Assembly (NCBI RefSeq): GCF_001941825.1
Contig: NZ_CP019038.1
Span: 6,448,001 to 6,512,000 of the forward strand
Direction: 5' to 3'
DNA: 64,000 bases
Source of the DNA: Massilia putida
GTDB lineage: Bacteria; Pseudomonadota; Gammaproteobacteria; Burkholderiales; Burkholderiaceae_D
Part shown: positions 17,795-26,676 of the stretch, piece after piece
Numbering within the stretch: position 1 is the first letter of the stretch
Layout of the letters: every line of letters starts with the position of its first letter
Notes under the pieces: model-generated
What the model was told of the DNA's origin: nothing
Seen by the model: only the letters and a program-made list of their open reading frames with translations
Database searches by the model: none
Position numbers and translations under genes: made by a program

Positions 17795-17919
17795 CGTCGT
17801 TCCCGCGAAGGCGGGAACCCAGGCTGAAGAGTCGACGTCGGTCCGTTGAAGACCACCAGCATCTTTGACGTTCAGAATTCTGTCATTCAGTATGGATTCC
17901 CGCTTTCGCGGGAATGACG
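17795..17919. repeat. Inverted pair of dispersed GCGGGAA palindromes
   Basis: In a 443-bp gap without genes (17713-18155). Copy A (17795-17822) reads GTTCCCGCGAAGGCGGGAAC. Copy B (17893-17919) reads ATTCCCGCTTTCGCGGGAAT and lies in opposite orientation about 70 bp away. Each is a strong hairpin. Copy B is followed by a run of seven T on the plus strand, and copy A is preceded by a run of A, so each could also act as a terminator, in opposite directions. Palindromes of this kind are dispersed in many betaproteobacterial genomes. Confidence 0.7.
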
Positions 17920-18035
17920 TACTTTTTTTCGCAATTCTATTCCGGACGCTAGCGCGCTGGCGGGGACCCAGTTTTTCCAGAGTGTCGATAACGCCTGCAG
18001 CATTGGCGGGAACAGCGTTGTATTGCTGCTTAACT

Positions 18036-18066
18036 CAACGGTACCAGTCACGTGCCGTTGTTTTTT
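18036..18066 (+). terminator. Hairpin with T-tract
   Basis: CAACGGTAC (18036-18044) pairs with GTGCCGTTG (18052-18060), with one G-U pair, and is followed by six T. It insulates the thiolase gene at 18156 from upstream transcription. Confidence 0.6.
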
Positions 18067-18090
18067 CATCCCAGTGTTTGTGTTGTTGTC

Positions 18091-18116
18091 CTAACTTGGG
18101 TAGGATGACCTAAAAC
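18091..18116 (+). promoter_or_regulatory. Shared operator-like motif, copy 2
   Basis: CTAACTTGGGTA followed 7 bases later by CTAA, 40 bp before the thiolase start, matching 18 of 26 positions with 11381-11406. It also contains the inverted repeat TCCTA...TAGGA (18089-18105). A TetR gene follows the thiolase and could be the binding partner. Confidence 0.45.
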
Positions 18117-18155
18117 AATGCAGCAGCAATACCAACGAGAAGGAAGAGGACACAT

Positions 18156-19340
18156 ATGTTTCGAGAAGTCGTAGTAGTGAGCGCGGTGCGCACGCCCATC
18201 GGTACCTTCGGCGGCAGCCTGAAGGATGTTCCGCCCACGGAGCTGGGGGCGCTGGTCGTGCGCGAGTCGCTGGCGCGCGCGCAGGTCGACGGGCGCGACG
18301 TCGGCCACGTCGTGTTCGGCCACGTGGTCAACACGGAGCCGAAGGACATGTATCTGGCGCGCGTGGCGGCCATCAACGGCGGCTGCGGCGAAGGCACGCC
18401 CGCGGTCAACGTCAACCGCCTGTGCGGCTCCGGCCTGCAGGCGATCGTATCGGCGGCCCAGAGCGTGCTGCTGGGCGACTGCGACATCGCCATCGGCGCC
18501 GGCGCCGAGAACATGAGCCGCGCGCCGTTCGCCAGCCTCGATACCCGCTGGGGTTCGCGCATGGGCGACACGAAGCTGGTGGACATGATGATCGGCGCGC
18601 TGCACGACCCGTTCCACAAGATCCACATGGGCGTCACGGCCGAGAACATCGCCGCGAAATGGGGCATCACGCGCGAAGACCAGGACCGCCTGGCCGTCGA
18701 GAGCCACAACCGCGCGCAGCGGGCCAGCGAGGCCGGCTACTTCAAGGACCAGATCGTGCCGGTGACGCTCAAGACGCGCAAGGGCGACGTCGCCTACGCC
18801 ACCGACGAGCATTTCCGCTCCGACGCCACGCTGGACGACATGGCGAAGCTGAAGCCGGTGTTCCTGAAGGAGAACGGCACCGTTACCGCCGGCAACGCGT
18901 CCGGCATCAATGATGCGGCGGCCGCCGTCGTGCTGATGGATGCGCGGACGGCCGAGGCGCGTGGCCTGAAACCGATCGCGCGCCTGGTGGCGTATGCGCA
19001 TGCGGGCGTCGATCCGAAGTATATGGGGATCGGGCCGGTGCCCGCATCGATGCTGGCGCTGAAGAAGGCGGGGCTCACCGTGCAGGACCTGGACGTGATC
19101 GAGGCGAACGAGGCGTTCGCCGCCCAGGCCTGCGCCGTGACGCGTGACCTGGGGCTCGATCCGGCCAAGGTCAACCCGAACGGTTCCGGCATCTCGCTGG
19201 GGCACCCGATCGGCGCCACCGGCGCGCTGATCACGGTGAAGGCGCTGCACGAGCTGCAGCGCATCCAGGGCCGCTACGCGCTGGTGACGATGTGCATCGG
19301 CGGGGGCCAGGGCATCGCCACGATTTTCGAGCGCATGTAG
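18156..19340 (+). CDS. Acetyl-CoA C-acyltransferase (thiolase, PhaA/BktB type)
   Basis: A 394-residue thiolase with the full catalytic set: Cys90 in NRLCGSG, His350 in GHPIGATG and Cys380 in CIGGGQG. It carries out reversible condensation/cleavage of 3-ketoacyl-CoA and acetyl-CoA, used in beta-oxidation or polyhydroxyalkanoate synthesis. The sequence is closest in feel to BktB/PhaA-type biosynthetic thiolases, but direction cannot be settled. A strong ribosome site (AAGGAAGAGGA, 18141-18151) precedes the ATG. A TetR gene starts 29 bp downstream and is probably co-transcribed. Confidence 0.93.
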   Translation: MFREVVVVSAVRTPIGTFGGSLKDVPPTELGALVVRESLARAQVDGRDVGHVVFGHVVNTEPKDMYLARVAAINGGCGEGTPAVNVNRLCGSGLQAIVSAAQSVLLGDCDIAIGAGAENMSRAPFASLDTRWGSRMGDTKLVDMMIGALHDPFHKIHMGVTAENIAAKWGITREDQDRLAVESHNRAQRASEAGYFKDQIVPVTLKTRKGDVAYATDEHFRSDATLDDMAKLKPVFLKENGTVTAGNASGINDAAAAVVLMDARTAEARGLKPIARLVAYAHAGVDPKYMGIGPVPASMLALKKAGLTVQDLDVIEANEAFAAQACAVTRDLGLDPAKVNPNGSGISLGHPIGATGALITVKALHELQRIQGRYALVTMCIGGGQGIATIFERM

Positions 19341-19369
19341 CGGCAGTCGTCCTGTCCGGGAGTCGAACC

Positions 19370-20026
19370 ATGTATGAGCCACCCAAGACCTCCACCCGGC
19401 GCCGCGGCGGCGGCCGTCACCCGGCCGCCGTGCTGCAGGCCCGCGAGCGCAACCTGCTGGACGTGGCGGAGCAGCTGTTCGTGCGCCACAGCTTCCACCA
19501 GGTCAGCATCGCGACCATCGCGACGACGGTGCGCGTCGCGACCAAGACGATTTACCTGAAATTCGGCGGCAAGCGGGGATTGCTGCATGCGGTCGTGGCG
19601 CGCGACCTGCACGACTGGAACCGCCAGGTCGCCGCGATCGAGGCATCGAACACCGACGTGCGCGAACGGCTCGAGGCGCTCGCGGGCCTCATGCTGCGGC
19701 GCGCGCTGTCGACGCAGCGCGCACTGCTGCACGCGGACGCGGTGTCGGAGCGGAGCCCGGAGCTGGCGGAACTGGTCGCCTCCGTCACGGCGCGCGACCG
19801 GCAGCTGCTCGAACGCCTGATCGCGGAACTGCAGGCGCGCGCGGGCGGCGCGACGGCGAGCGGCGCCGTCCTCAGCGACGCGTTCGTCGGCTGTGTGCTG
19901 GGCCGGCACATCGGCGCGATCGTCGGCGGCACGGGCCTGCCTACGGACGGGGAAGCGCTGGCGCGGATGGCGGCCGACAGCGTGGCCGGCTTCCTCGAAT
20001 GGATCCTGCCGGCGGGGAGTCCGTGA
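19370..20026 (+). CDS. TetR-family transcriptional regulator
   Basis: A 218-residue protein. A basic N-terminal tail (TSTRRRGGGRHP) is followed by the helix-turn-helix segment FHQVSIATIATTVRVATKTI, ending in YLKFGGKRGLLHAVV. The C-terminal part is a helical ligand-binding domain of the TetR_C type. Start at ATG 19370 with CCGGGAG upstream; an earlier in-frame start would overlap the thiolase gene. It lies 29 bp after the thiolase and overlaps the next small gene by 1 bp, so it may control this operon. Confidence 0.88.
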   Translation: MYEPPKTSTRRRGGGRHPAAVLQARERNLLDVAEQLFVRHSFHQVSIATIATTVRVATKTIYLKFGGKRGLLHAVVARDLHDWNRQVAAIEASNTDVRERLEALAGLMLRRALSTQRALLHADAVSERSPELAELVASVTARDRQLLERLIAELQARAGGATASGAVLSDAFVGCVLGRHIGAIVGGTGLPTDGEALARMAADSVAGFLEWILPAGSP

Positions 20027-20322
20027 TGGGCCAGCAGACTTTTCTGCTGCAGCAGATGCTCGAGCTGACGGACGCGCTGCACCGGACCTCCGCCAAACAC
20101 GCCGCGCAGAAGGCCGGCTATGCCGACGACCCGTGGTCCGACCTGGCCCGCCAGGAGATCCTGCGCGACATCAGCGAGCGCCGCAAGGCGGGCGATTCGT
20201 TCGGCTGCATCGCGAACGCGCTGAACCAGCGCGGCGTGCGCGGCGAACACGGCGGCCGCTGGTACGGGGCGACCGTACGGAATTTCATTCTTCGGAATGA
20301 CGTAACAACAATGACGCAATAA
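20026..20322 (+). CDS. Small protein with a serine-recombinase-type helix-turn-helix
   Basis: A 98-residue protein. The C-terminal half, ISERRKAGDSFGCIANALNQ, then RGVRGEHGGRWYGATVRNFI, looks like the helix-turn-helix part of large serine recombinases (IA..LN.RG...G..W...TV). The catalytic resolvase domain is absent, so it is a free-standing DNA-binding module, perhaps a small regulator. The start overlaps the TetR stop (TGATG) and has GGGGAG upstream. The N-terminal half (LLQQMLELTDALHRTSAKHA) is a predicted helix. Function unknown. Confidence 0.6.
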   Translation: MGQQTFLLQQMLELTDALHRTSAKHAAQKAGYADDPWSDLARQEILRDISERRKAGDSFGCIANALNQRGVRGEHGGRWYGATVRNFILRNDVTTMTQ

Positions 20323-20328
20323 CCCACG

Positions 20329-21375
20329 ATGAACATGAAAACGATAATTCCAGTAGCACTGCTCGTCCTCCCGCTGGCGGTATCGACCGCCTGGGCCCAG
20401 GACGACGCGACCCAGGCCGTCAAGGTCAGCGGCTTCGGCACCGGCGCCCTGACGTGGACGAACACCAACGATGCGCTGTTCGCCCGGCCCTACCAGGCCG
20501 GTGGCGCCGGCACGAAGCCGCGCACCGGCGTCGATTCCAACGTGGGCCTGCAGATCGACGCCCGCATCAACGACTGGCTGTCGCTGACGGGGCAGGGCAT
20601 CGTGCGCAAGCTGGAGACGGATGCCTACGGCGCGACCGGCACGCTGGCGTTCGCGAAAGCCAGGGTGTCGGACACGCTCGCCGTGCGCGTCGGCCGCGTG
20701 CCGCTGGCCGCGTTCCTCGTCTCCGATTACCGCAACGTCGGTTACGCCAACACGATGCTGCGCCCGTCGCAGGAAGTGTATGCGCAGGTACCGAACGACA
20801 GCCTCGATGGCGCGGACGTCGACTGGCGCCAGGACGTCGGTTCGTCCAGCGTGACGACGCAGATCGCCTACGGCCGCTCGACCGCCAAGCTGGCCGGCCA
20901 GACGGTCACGTTCACGAACGCGCGGGTGCTGAACGTGATTCTCGAGCAGGGGCCGTTCACGGTGCGCCTCGGCCGCGACGACGCCCGCATGGTACTGGAG
21001 CAGGGCCGCGTCGAACTGCCGAAACTGAAGGTGTCGTTCACGGCGGCCGGTTTTGCGATGGACTGGAACAATGCCGTCGTCCAATCCGAATACACGATCG
21101 CGCGCGGCTTCGGCGCGACGAGCCGCGGCTGGTATGCGATGGGTGGTTACCGCTTCGGCAAGGTGCTCCCATTCTTCAGCCACGGCAAGCTGACGGGCGA
21201 CGTGGCGCAGCGTACCGACAGCATCGGCGTGCGCTGGGATGCGTTCCGTTCGGCCGACATCAAGTTCCAAGTCGACCGCGTCAAGCCGGAAGGCGCCGGC
21301 TTGTTCAACCAGGCCAAGCCCGGCTTCCGCGGCCCGGTCACCGTCGGCGCCGTCGCCGTCGATTTCGTTTTCTGA
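20329..21375 (+). CDS. Porin-like outer-membrane beta-barrel protein
   Basis: A 348-residue protein with a Sec signal peptide ending AWAQ (about residues 1-24). Alternating hydrophobic/polar strands follow (INDWLSLTGQGIVRKLET, FTVRLGRDDARMVL, GWYAMGGYRFGKVLPFF), and the C-terminus is VTVGAVAVDFVF with a terminal phenylalanine, the outer-membrane insertion signal. It resembles short porin-like proteins found beside phosphate-binding-like proteins. Solute unknown. It begins 6 bp after the recombinase-type HTH gene and is followed 10 bp later by a PstS-like gene. Confidence 0.75.
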   Translation: MNMKTIIPVALLVLPLAVSTAWAQDDATQAVKVSGFGTGALTWTNTNDALFARPYQAGGAGTKPRTGVDSNVGLQIDARINDWLSLTGQGIVRKLETDAYGATGTLAFAKARVSDTLAVRVGRVPLAAFLVSDYRNVGYANTMLRPSQEVYAQVPNDSLDGADVDWRQDVGSSSVTTQIAYGRSTAKLAGQTVTFTNARVLNVILEQGPFTVRLGRDDARMVLEQGRVELPKLKVSFTAAGFAMDWNNAVVQSEYTIARGFGATSRGWYAMGGYRFGKVLPFFSHGKLTGDVAQRTDSIGVRWDAFRSADIKFQVDRVKPEGAGLFNQAKPGFRGPVTVGAVAVDFVF

Positions 21376-21385
21376 GGAGGCAGCG

Positions 21386-21793
21386 ATGCACAATATGTCC
21401 CTTTCCTTCGTCCTTGCGGCGATCCTCGGCATCGGACTGCCAGCGCGGGCCGAAGTCGTCGTCGTCGTGAACCCGAATGCGCCGGAAGCGGCGATGACGA
21501 AAGAGGAAGTCGCCCAGTACTTCCTCGGCAAATCCGGCGCGCTCGTGCCGATCGACCAGCCGGAAAGCGCCCCGATCCGCGCCGAGTTCTACAAGAAGGT
21601 CGCCGACAAGGACCCGTCCCAGGTGAAGGCGCTGTGGTCCAAGCTGGTCTTCACGGGCAGGGCGACGATGCCGAAAGAAGTGGGCGGCAGCGCCGACGTC
21701 AAGAAGGCCGTCGCGGCGAACCCGAAGGCGATCGGCTACATCGACCGGAGCGCCGTCGACGCCACCGTGAAGGTGATCTACACCGCACCCTGA
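21386..21793 (+). CDS. Short PstS-like periplasmic binding protein
   Basis: A 135-residue protein with a signal peptide cleaved near ARAE (about residue 22). The sequence EEVAQYFLGKSGA, RAEFYKKVADKDPSQV and NPKAIGYIDRSAVD matches the single-domain phosphate ABC-type substrate-binding (PBP-like) family. It is less than half the length of a true PstS, so transport is unlikely. The neighbouring chemoreceptor suggests it presents a ligand (inference). GAGGAGG lies upstream of the ATG. Confidence 0.75.
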   Translation: MHNMSLSFVLAAILGIGLPARAEVVVVVNPNAPEAAMTKEEVAQYFLGKSGALVPIDQPESAPIRAEFYKKVADKDPSQVKALWSKLVFTGRATMPKEVGGSADVKKAVAANPKAIGYIDRSAVDATVKVIYTAP

Positions 21794-21814
21794 TCCACCG
21801 ACCCCGAGGCCACC

Positions 21815-23401
21815 ATGAGCATCAAGCGCAAGATCTGGGCACTGCCCGTCGTTTCCATCCTCGTCTTCGGCCTCGGGATCGGGGCCAGCTCGTTCATCGC
21901 GACCGGCGCCCTGCATGCCATCGACAGGACGGCACGCCTCGACTACCCGCTGCTGGACCTCACCAAGACGCTGACGCAGGAGGTCGGCGCCGTCGCGGAT
22001 GGCTTGCGCGATGCCGTCAGCGAGGCCGACAGGGCGCGGCTCGCCCAGATCGCCGAGCAGGTGGCCAAGGTGCGCGGACGGCTGGTCAAGCTCGCCGGCA
22101 TGGATGGCCAGCGCGCCGCCGGCGACCGCCTGGGGAAGGAGTTCGACGCCTGGTATGGGCCCGCATTGACGTCGGCCCGCATCATGCTCGACATGGAACA
22201 GGGTGACGTCCAGGATGAAGTAAAAACGATGCAGGCGGCGCAGCGCATCCTGCAGGCGGACCTGGAGCGGACCGGCGCGGCCGCGCAGCGCCAGTTTCAG
22301 GCCGGCATCGAGCGTAGCGCGGCCGGCGTGCACGACGTCTTGTGGACGATGGTCCTGACCGCGCTGCTGGTCGTCGTCGGCCTGGCGGCCGTGTCCTGGT
22401 TCGTCGTCGAGGCGATCTGGCGCCAGATGGGCGGCGAACCGGAATACGCCCGCGCGATCGCGCAGGCCGTGGCGCGCGGCGACCTGTCGATGGACATCCG
22501 CACGGATCGCGGCGACAGCGTCCTGGCCGCGCTGGCCGACATGCGCACGCGCCTCGCGACGCTGGTCGCCGGCATCAAGGGGTCCGCCGATACCATCGCG
22601 TCGGCCAGCGCGGAGATCGCGCGCGGCAATGCGGACCTGGCCGGCCGCACCTTGGCGCAGGCCGATGACCTCGACCTCACGAACCGCTCGATGCGCGAGC
22701 TGACCGGCACGGTCGAGCAGAACACGCTGAGCGTGCTCGAAGCGGGCGACCTGGCCGCCAGCGCGACCCGCATCGCGGCGCGCGGCGGGCAGGTGGTCGA
22801 CAGCGTCGTCGCGACGATGGGCGCCATCAACGCGTCGGCCGGCAGGATCGTCGACATCATCGCCGTCATCGACGGCATCGCCTTCCAGACCAATATCCTC
22901 GCGCTGAACGCCGCGGTGGAAGCGGCGCGCGCCGGCGAGCAGGGACGCGGCTTCGCGGTCGTCGCCAGCGAAGTGCGCAACCTGGCGCAGCGCAGCGCGG
23001 CCGCCGCGAAGGAGATCAAGGTGCTGATCGGCGATTCGGTCGCCAAGGTCAACGCCGGCAGCGCGCTGGTCGACGAGGCGGGCGCCACGATGCAGCAGAT
23101 CGTCGCGTCCGTGCGCAAGGTGGAAACCATCATGGGCGAAATCAGCGCCGCCGGGCTGCGCCAGGCCGCAGGCATCGAACAGATCGGCCGCGCGATCGGC
23201 AGCATCGACGGGATGACGCAGCAGAATTCCGCGCTCGTCGAGGAAGCGTCGGCGGCGGCTGAATCGCTGTCGGACCAGACGGCGCAGCTGATCGAGGCGC
23301 TCGACGTGTTCCGGCTGGAGGCGCGCGCGCCGTCGCCATTCCGCATCCCCACACACATCAACCAAGGAGTATTGAGTGCGCACTACACAACAACTGTTTG
23401 A
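21815..23401 (+). CDS. Methyl-accepting chemotaxis protein
   Basis: A 528-residue chemoreceptor. TM1 is at about 8-29, a helical periplasmic sensor of about 150 residues follows, TM2 is at about 183-205, then a degenerate HAMP-like region with [20 protein letters not shown], and a long cytoplasmic coiled coil. The signalling tip [20 protein letters not shown], then [12 protein letters not shown], lies at about 353-385 and is essentially invariant in the family. It talks to CheA/CheW, not encoded here. It follows a porin and a PstS-like gene in one operon. Its last 26 bp overlap the SDR gene. Confidence 0.95.
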   Translation: MSIKRKIWALPVVSILVFGLGIGASSFIATGALHAIDRTARLDYPLLDLTKTLTQEVGAVADGLRDAVSEADRARLAQIAEQVAKVRGRLVKLAGMDGQRAAGDRLGKEFDAWYGPALTSARIMLDMEQGDVQDEVKTMQAAQRILQADLERTGAAAQRQFQAGIERSAAGVHDVLWTMVLTALLVVVGLAAVSWFVVEAIWRQMGGEPEYARAIAQAVARGDLSMDIRTDRGDSVLAALADMRTRLATLVAGIKGSADTIASASAEIARGNADLAGRTLAQADDLDLTNRSMRELTGTVEQNTLSVLEAGDLAASATRIAARGGQVVDSVVATMGAINASAGRIVDIIAVIDGIAFQTNILALNAAVEAARAGEQGRGFAVVASEVRNLAQRSAAAAKEIKVLIGDSVAKVNAGSALVDEAGATMQQIVASVRKVETIMGEISAAGLRQAAGIEQIGRAIGSIDGMTQQNSALVEEASAAAESLSDQTAQLIEALDVFRLEARAPSPFRIPTHINQGVLSAHYTTTV

Positions 23402-24164
23402 TCTCACGGGCCGGACGGCCCTCGTCACGGGCGGCTCGCGTGGGCTGGGCCTGCAGATCGCCGAAGCGCTGGGCGAGATGGGCGCGCGCGTCGTGCTGGC
23501 CGCGCGCAAGCAGGGCGACCTCGATGCGGCGGTCGCCCACCTGGGTACGCGCGGCATCGCCGCCAGCGCCGTCGCCGCCGACATGGCATCGGAAAGCGGC
23601 GTGGCCTTGCTGGCGGAGGCCGCGCTGGAGCGGCTCGGTCACATCGACATCCTCGTCAACAATGCGGGCGCCACCTGGGCGGCGCCGGCGGAAGACTACC
23701 CGCTCGAGGCGTGGGACAAGTTGATGAACCTGAACGTGCGCAGCATCTTCCTGCTGTCGCAGGCCGTGGGCAGGCGCTCGATGATCCCGCGCGGGCAGGG
23801 CCGCATCATCAATGTGGCCTCGATCGCGGGCTTCGCGGGCAACGCGCCCGATTCGCCCATGAAGACGCTGGCCTACAACACGTCGAAGGCGGCGCTGATG
23901 AATTTCACGCGCACGCTGGCGGGCGAGTGGGGCCGCTACGGCATCACGGTCAATGCGATCGCACCGGGGTTCTTTCCGTCGAAGATGACCAAGGGGCTGT
24001 TGGCAGACGCCGGCGAGGACAACATGATCAAATCGGTGCCGCTGCAGCGGCTGGGCGACGAGGAGGACCTGAAGGGCGTCGCCGCGTTGCTGGCGTCGGA
24101 CGCGGCGAAGCACATCACCGGGCAGGTGATCGCGGTGGACGGGGGGGATTCCGCGGTGCGCTGA
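23376..24164 (+). CDS. Short-chain dehydrogenase/reductase
   Basis: A 262-residue classical SDR. The cofactor loop is [16 protein letters not shown] (residues 17-32), followed by NNAGA, the catalytic Ser in NVASIAG and YNTSK with the Tyr-x3-Lys pair. Start GTG at 23376 has AAGGAG 7 bp upstream; it overlaps the chemoreceptor gene. SDRs of this kind often accompany acyl-CoA dehydrogenase/kinase clusters (an SDR, LvaD, is part of the Lva pathway), so a role with the genes at 14.7-17.7 kb is possible but unproven. The gene converges with the membrane hydrolase, 21 bp apart. Confidence 0.88.
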   Translation: MRTTQQLFDLTGRTALVTGGSRGLGLQIAEALGEMGARVVLAARKQGDLDAAVAHLGTRGIAASAVAADMASESGVALLAEAALERLGHIDILVNNAGATWAAPAEDYPLEAWDKLMNLNVRSIFLLSQAVGRRSMIPRGQGRIINVASIAGFAGNAPDSPMKTLAYNTSKAALMNFTRTLAGEWGRYGITVNAIAPGFFPSKMTKGLLADAGEDNMIKSVPLQRLGDEEDLKGVAALLASDAAKHITGQVIAVDGGDSAVR

Positions 24165-24185
24165 CCGGCGCGGTTACGCGCGGGC

Positions 24186-26525
24186 TCAGGGGGGCAGCGG
24201 GGTTGGCCGCACCGAGGCGAGAGCGATCCTGATCGCATCCCAGACGGCAGCGGCAACGTCCGGCGCGCGTTCGTCGAAGTAATGGGTGTGGGCGAGCGCG
24301 CCCGTGCAGAACTCGTATGGGTCTTGGCCTGTACCGCATTGCCACGGTTGTGCCGGCACCATGCGGTTCCACAGGTTCCGTCCCACGTAGTCGCCGCTGC
24401 CGTAACCGTTCGTCCAGCTGCACAGTCTCGCTTGTCGCTTGGCTTGATCGTGCGACAGGTCCAAGACCCAGCCATAGAGCGCGGGAAAGCGCGCGGCATA
24501 CAGCTGGCGCAGCGGTGAGCCGAAGGTAAGCAGGTCGATCGGGCCCAGTTGCTTGAGCAGAGGCGCGCCCCGTGCTTTCAGGTAGCGCAGCAGGTCCACC
24601 GTGATGACCGTTCCCTGGCTGTGTCCGACGACGACGATCCGCTCGTAACCCTCTTGCTGCAGGTGGCGCAGCAGCGACACATAGCGTGCCATGATCCGCA
24701 GCCGTGGCGTCTGCCCGACTGGCCGCTCGCGCAGCCAGTTGTCGACATCGATTGCGGTGTCGATCGCCACCCGCATGCGCGCGAACGTACGCCCAACCTT
24801 GCTCAGCGATATTGTCCCAAACAGGCGCGTCACGGAAACGAACGCCAGGGCGCTGACGCCGATGGTGGCGCCGACGTCGGGTAACGTCGGGTTGGTGTCC
24901 GCGGCCACGTACTGCCACAAGGTGCCGGCGGGCAGCAGGATGAAGAACGCGACCACCGTGAGCCATTTCCCCGTCGGCAGCAGCCGGAAGCCCTGGTTCA
25001 GCCAGCGCCACAGCGCAAGAGAACGGGCATCGTTGCGGGGTTTCTCAGGCGGGAACAGCTCCGCAACGACGGACGGGACGATGGCAATGAGGACACCCAC
25101 CAGCGCGGCCACCATCAATAACAGGAACACGATGGCGGTCCGGCCCGCGCTGAGGTCGATGAATTTGCCGATGAGTTGCTCTACCGTCGGCGAACCGAAG
25201 ACCAACAGATCGACGGTCCGGTTCATCAATGTAAATTTGCACGGGTCGAGCACGTGCTTGATGCCGAGCCACAGCGTCAGCACGACGATCAGCAGCAACG
25301 ACGCCGGCACCGTGGCGGCGACGAGGCTGGTATTGACGGCGCGCCGCACCGCCTCGTCCGCTGGATCGGCATGCTTCGCACGCGTCCCTGCCACCAGCAG
25401 CCAGAGATTGGTGAGGGCGAGCGTCCCCCACCAGAAGACTAACCAGAGAAAATTTCCCTCGACCACGAGCGCGAGGAGGGCCAGCCAATTGATCGGCTCG
25501 GACCACCGCTTGATGACGCCGACAACGCACCAGAGCAGGCACGACGCCACCATGATGCACCACCAGATATTGGCACCGGGCCGGCTCGCTTTATAACGTA
25601 GAGCAACGAACGTCCCTGCGCCGAGCGCGATCGCCAGCGCGGGCAAGAAGGCGACGTCGGCCGGCCGCATGGACCACGATTCATGCTTCATCATGTAAAC
25701 CGCCGGAATCGACAGCATCGCCACCCAGACCAATGGCAATCCCATGCGTTCCACCGGCGACCATAGTTGCTCGTTGCGCATCATCCACCGCCACACGACG
25801 CCTACGAGGGTCGCCGCCAGGATCGCGACGGCGATCGCCGTGCCTATGGTGCCGACGGTGCCGTCGGGCACGAGCAGCCCGAGGAATGCCGCGCCAAGAC
25901 ACAGCAGGAGCAGATTGCCGAGCGCGATCGGAACGGCGAGTACCCAATAGCCCCAGGCGGCTGCGGCATAGGCGTGCGACAGCCGGGACGTGGCGGGATG
26001 CCGACCAGGCGCCGCCAGCAGCGTACTCAGGGCGGTGCGGCCGAGGCAGGCCATGTGCAGGAACAACTGCAACATCTCCCGGAGCACCCGGAGGCCACCC
26101 TTGGTGCCGCCGTGCGACAGGTCGGACCAGAACATTTCATACAGGTCGATACCGCCATGGCCATGGACATCGCAACGAAGCCGGGTCGTGCTGTAACTTG
26201 CTTTGTATCCTTCTCCACCAGCCAGGGTGATGCCTGTGAAGGCGATGTCGGTCGGAATGTCGTCCCGCTGGGGTAAGTCAGAAATCGCTCGTGCGCTGAC
26301 GCTTTTCGGCACCCGCTCGCTGCGGGTTTGGGTAGTACCTCCGCAATCAGGAGAAATCTGCAGCGGCGCGGCATCCACCGCGATGTGCAGCGGCGCGCAT
26401 TCGAATGCCTTGAACTCCTCGGGATAAAAGTACTGCAATTGCGCGGCGACCGATGCGGACGTCGCATCGGGCTTGTGCTCGCCCACGCCGTGAATGGCGA
26501 TGACCGCTACCTTCGGCTTGTCCAC
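24186..26525 (-). CDS. Polytopic membrane protein with C-terminal alpha/beta-hydrolase domain
   Basis: A protein of about 779 residues. The N-terminus VAVIAIHGVGEHKP is a hydrolase first strand and oxyanion loop. About ten hydrophobic segments fill roughly residues 190-570. A C-terminal part holds the nucleophile motif VVGHSQGT followed by LLTFGSPLRQLY, typical of lipase-like hydrolases. So the hydrolase fold appears split by a large membrane insert. The GTG at 26525 is chosen because GGAGG lies just before it; a TTG at 26558 in the same frame would add 11 residues. Substrate unknown; a lipid or ester is likely. The DNA is visibly less GC-rich than neighbouring genes. Confidence 0.7.
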   Translation of the reverse strand: MDKPKVAVIAIHGVGEHKPDATSASVAAQLQYFYPEEFKAFECAPLHIAVDAAPLQISPDCGGTTQTRSERVPKSVSARAISDLPQRDDIPTDIAFTGITLAGGEGYKASYSTTRLRCDVHGHGGIDLYEMFWSDLSHGGTKGGLRVLREMLQLFLHMACLGRTALSTLLAAPGRHPATSRLSHAYAAAAWGYWVLAVPIALGNLLLLCLGAAFLGLLVPDGTVGTIGTAIAVAILAATLVGVVWRWMMRNEQLWSPVERMGLPLVWVAMLSIPAVYMMKHESWSMRPADVAFLPALAIALGAGTFVALRYKASRPGANIWWCIMVASCLLWCVVGVIKRWSEPINWLALLALVVEGNFLWLVFWWGTLALTNLWLLVAGTRAKHADPADEAVRRAVNTSLVAATVPASLLLIVVLTLWLGIKHVLDPCKFTLMNRTVDLLVFGSPTVEQLIGKFIDLSAGRTAIVFLLLMVAALVGVLIAIVPSVVAELFPPEKPRNDARSLALWRWLNQGFRLLPTGKWLTVVAFFILLPAGTLWQYVAADTNPTLPDVGATIGVSALAFVSVTRLFGTISLSKVGRTFARMRVAIDTAIDVDNWLRERPVGQTPRLRIMARYVSLLRHLQQEGYERIVVVGHSQGTVITVDLLRYLKARGAPLLKQLGPIDLLTFGSPLRQLYAARFPALYGWVLDLSHDQAKRQARLCSWTNGYGSGDYVGRNLWNRMVPAQPWQCGTGQDPYEFCTGALAHTHYFDERAPDVAAAVWDAIRIALASVRPTPLPP

Positions 26526-26676
26526 CTTGCCTCCAACGTACGAACTGAAGAAACGCAAGACGCTGTATTTCTTTTATGTTAAGCGGACAGTCGGCGATCA
26601 GTTTGCATAAATATGCGGATTATTCACCCTGCACAAAAGCTGTATTAAAAAGGCAACAAGATGGTGTAAGACCCAC

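Noticed and set aside
17795..17919. CRISPR-like repeats
   Set aside because: Only two units, in opposite orientation, with a single unrelated gap. No cas genes.
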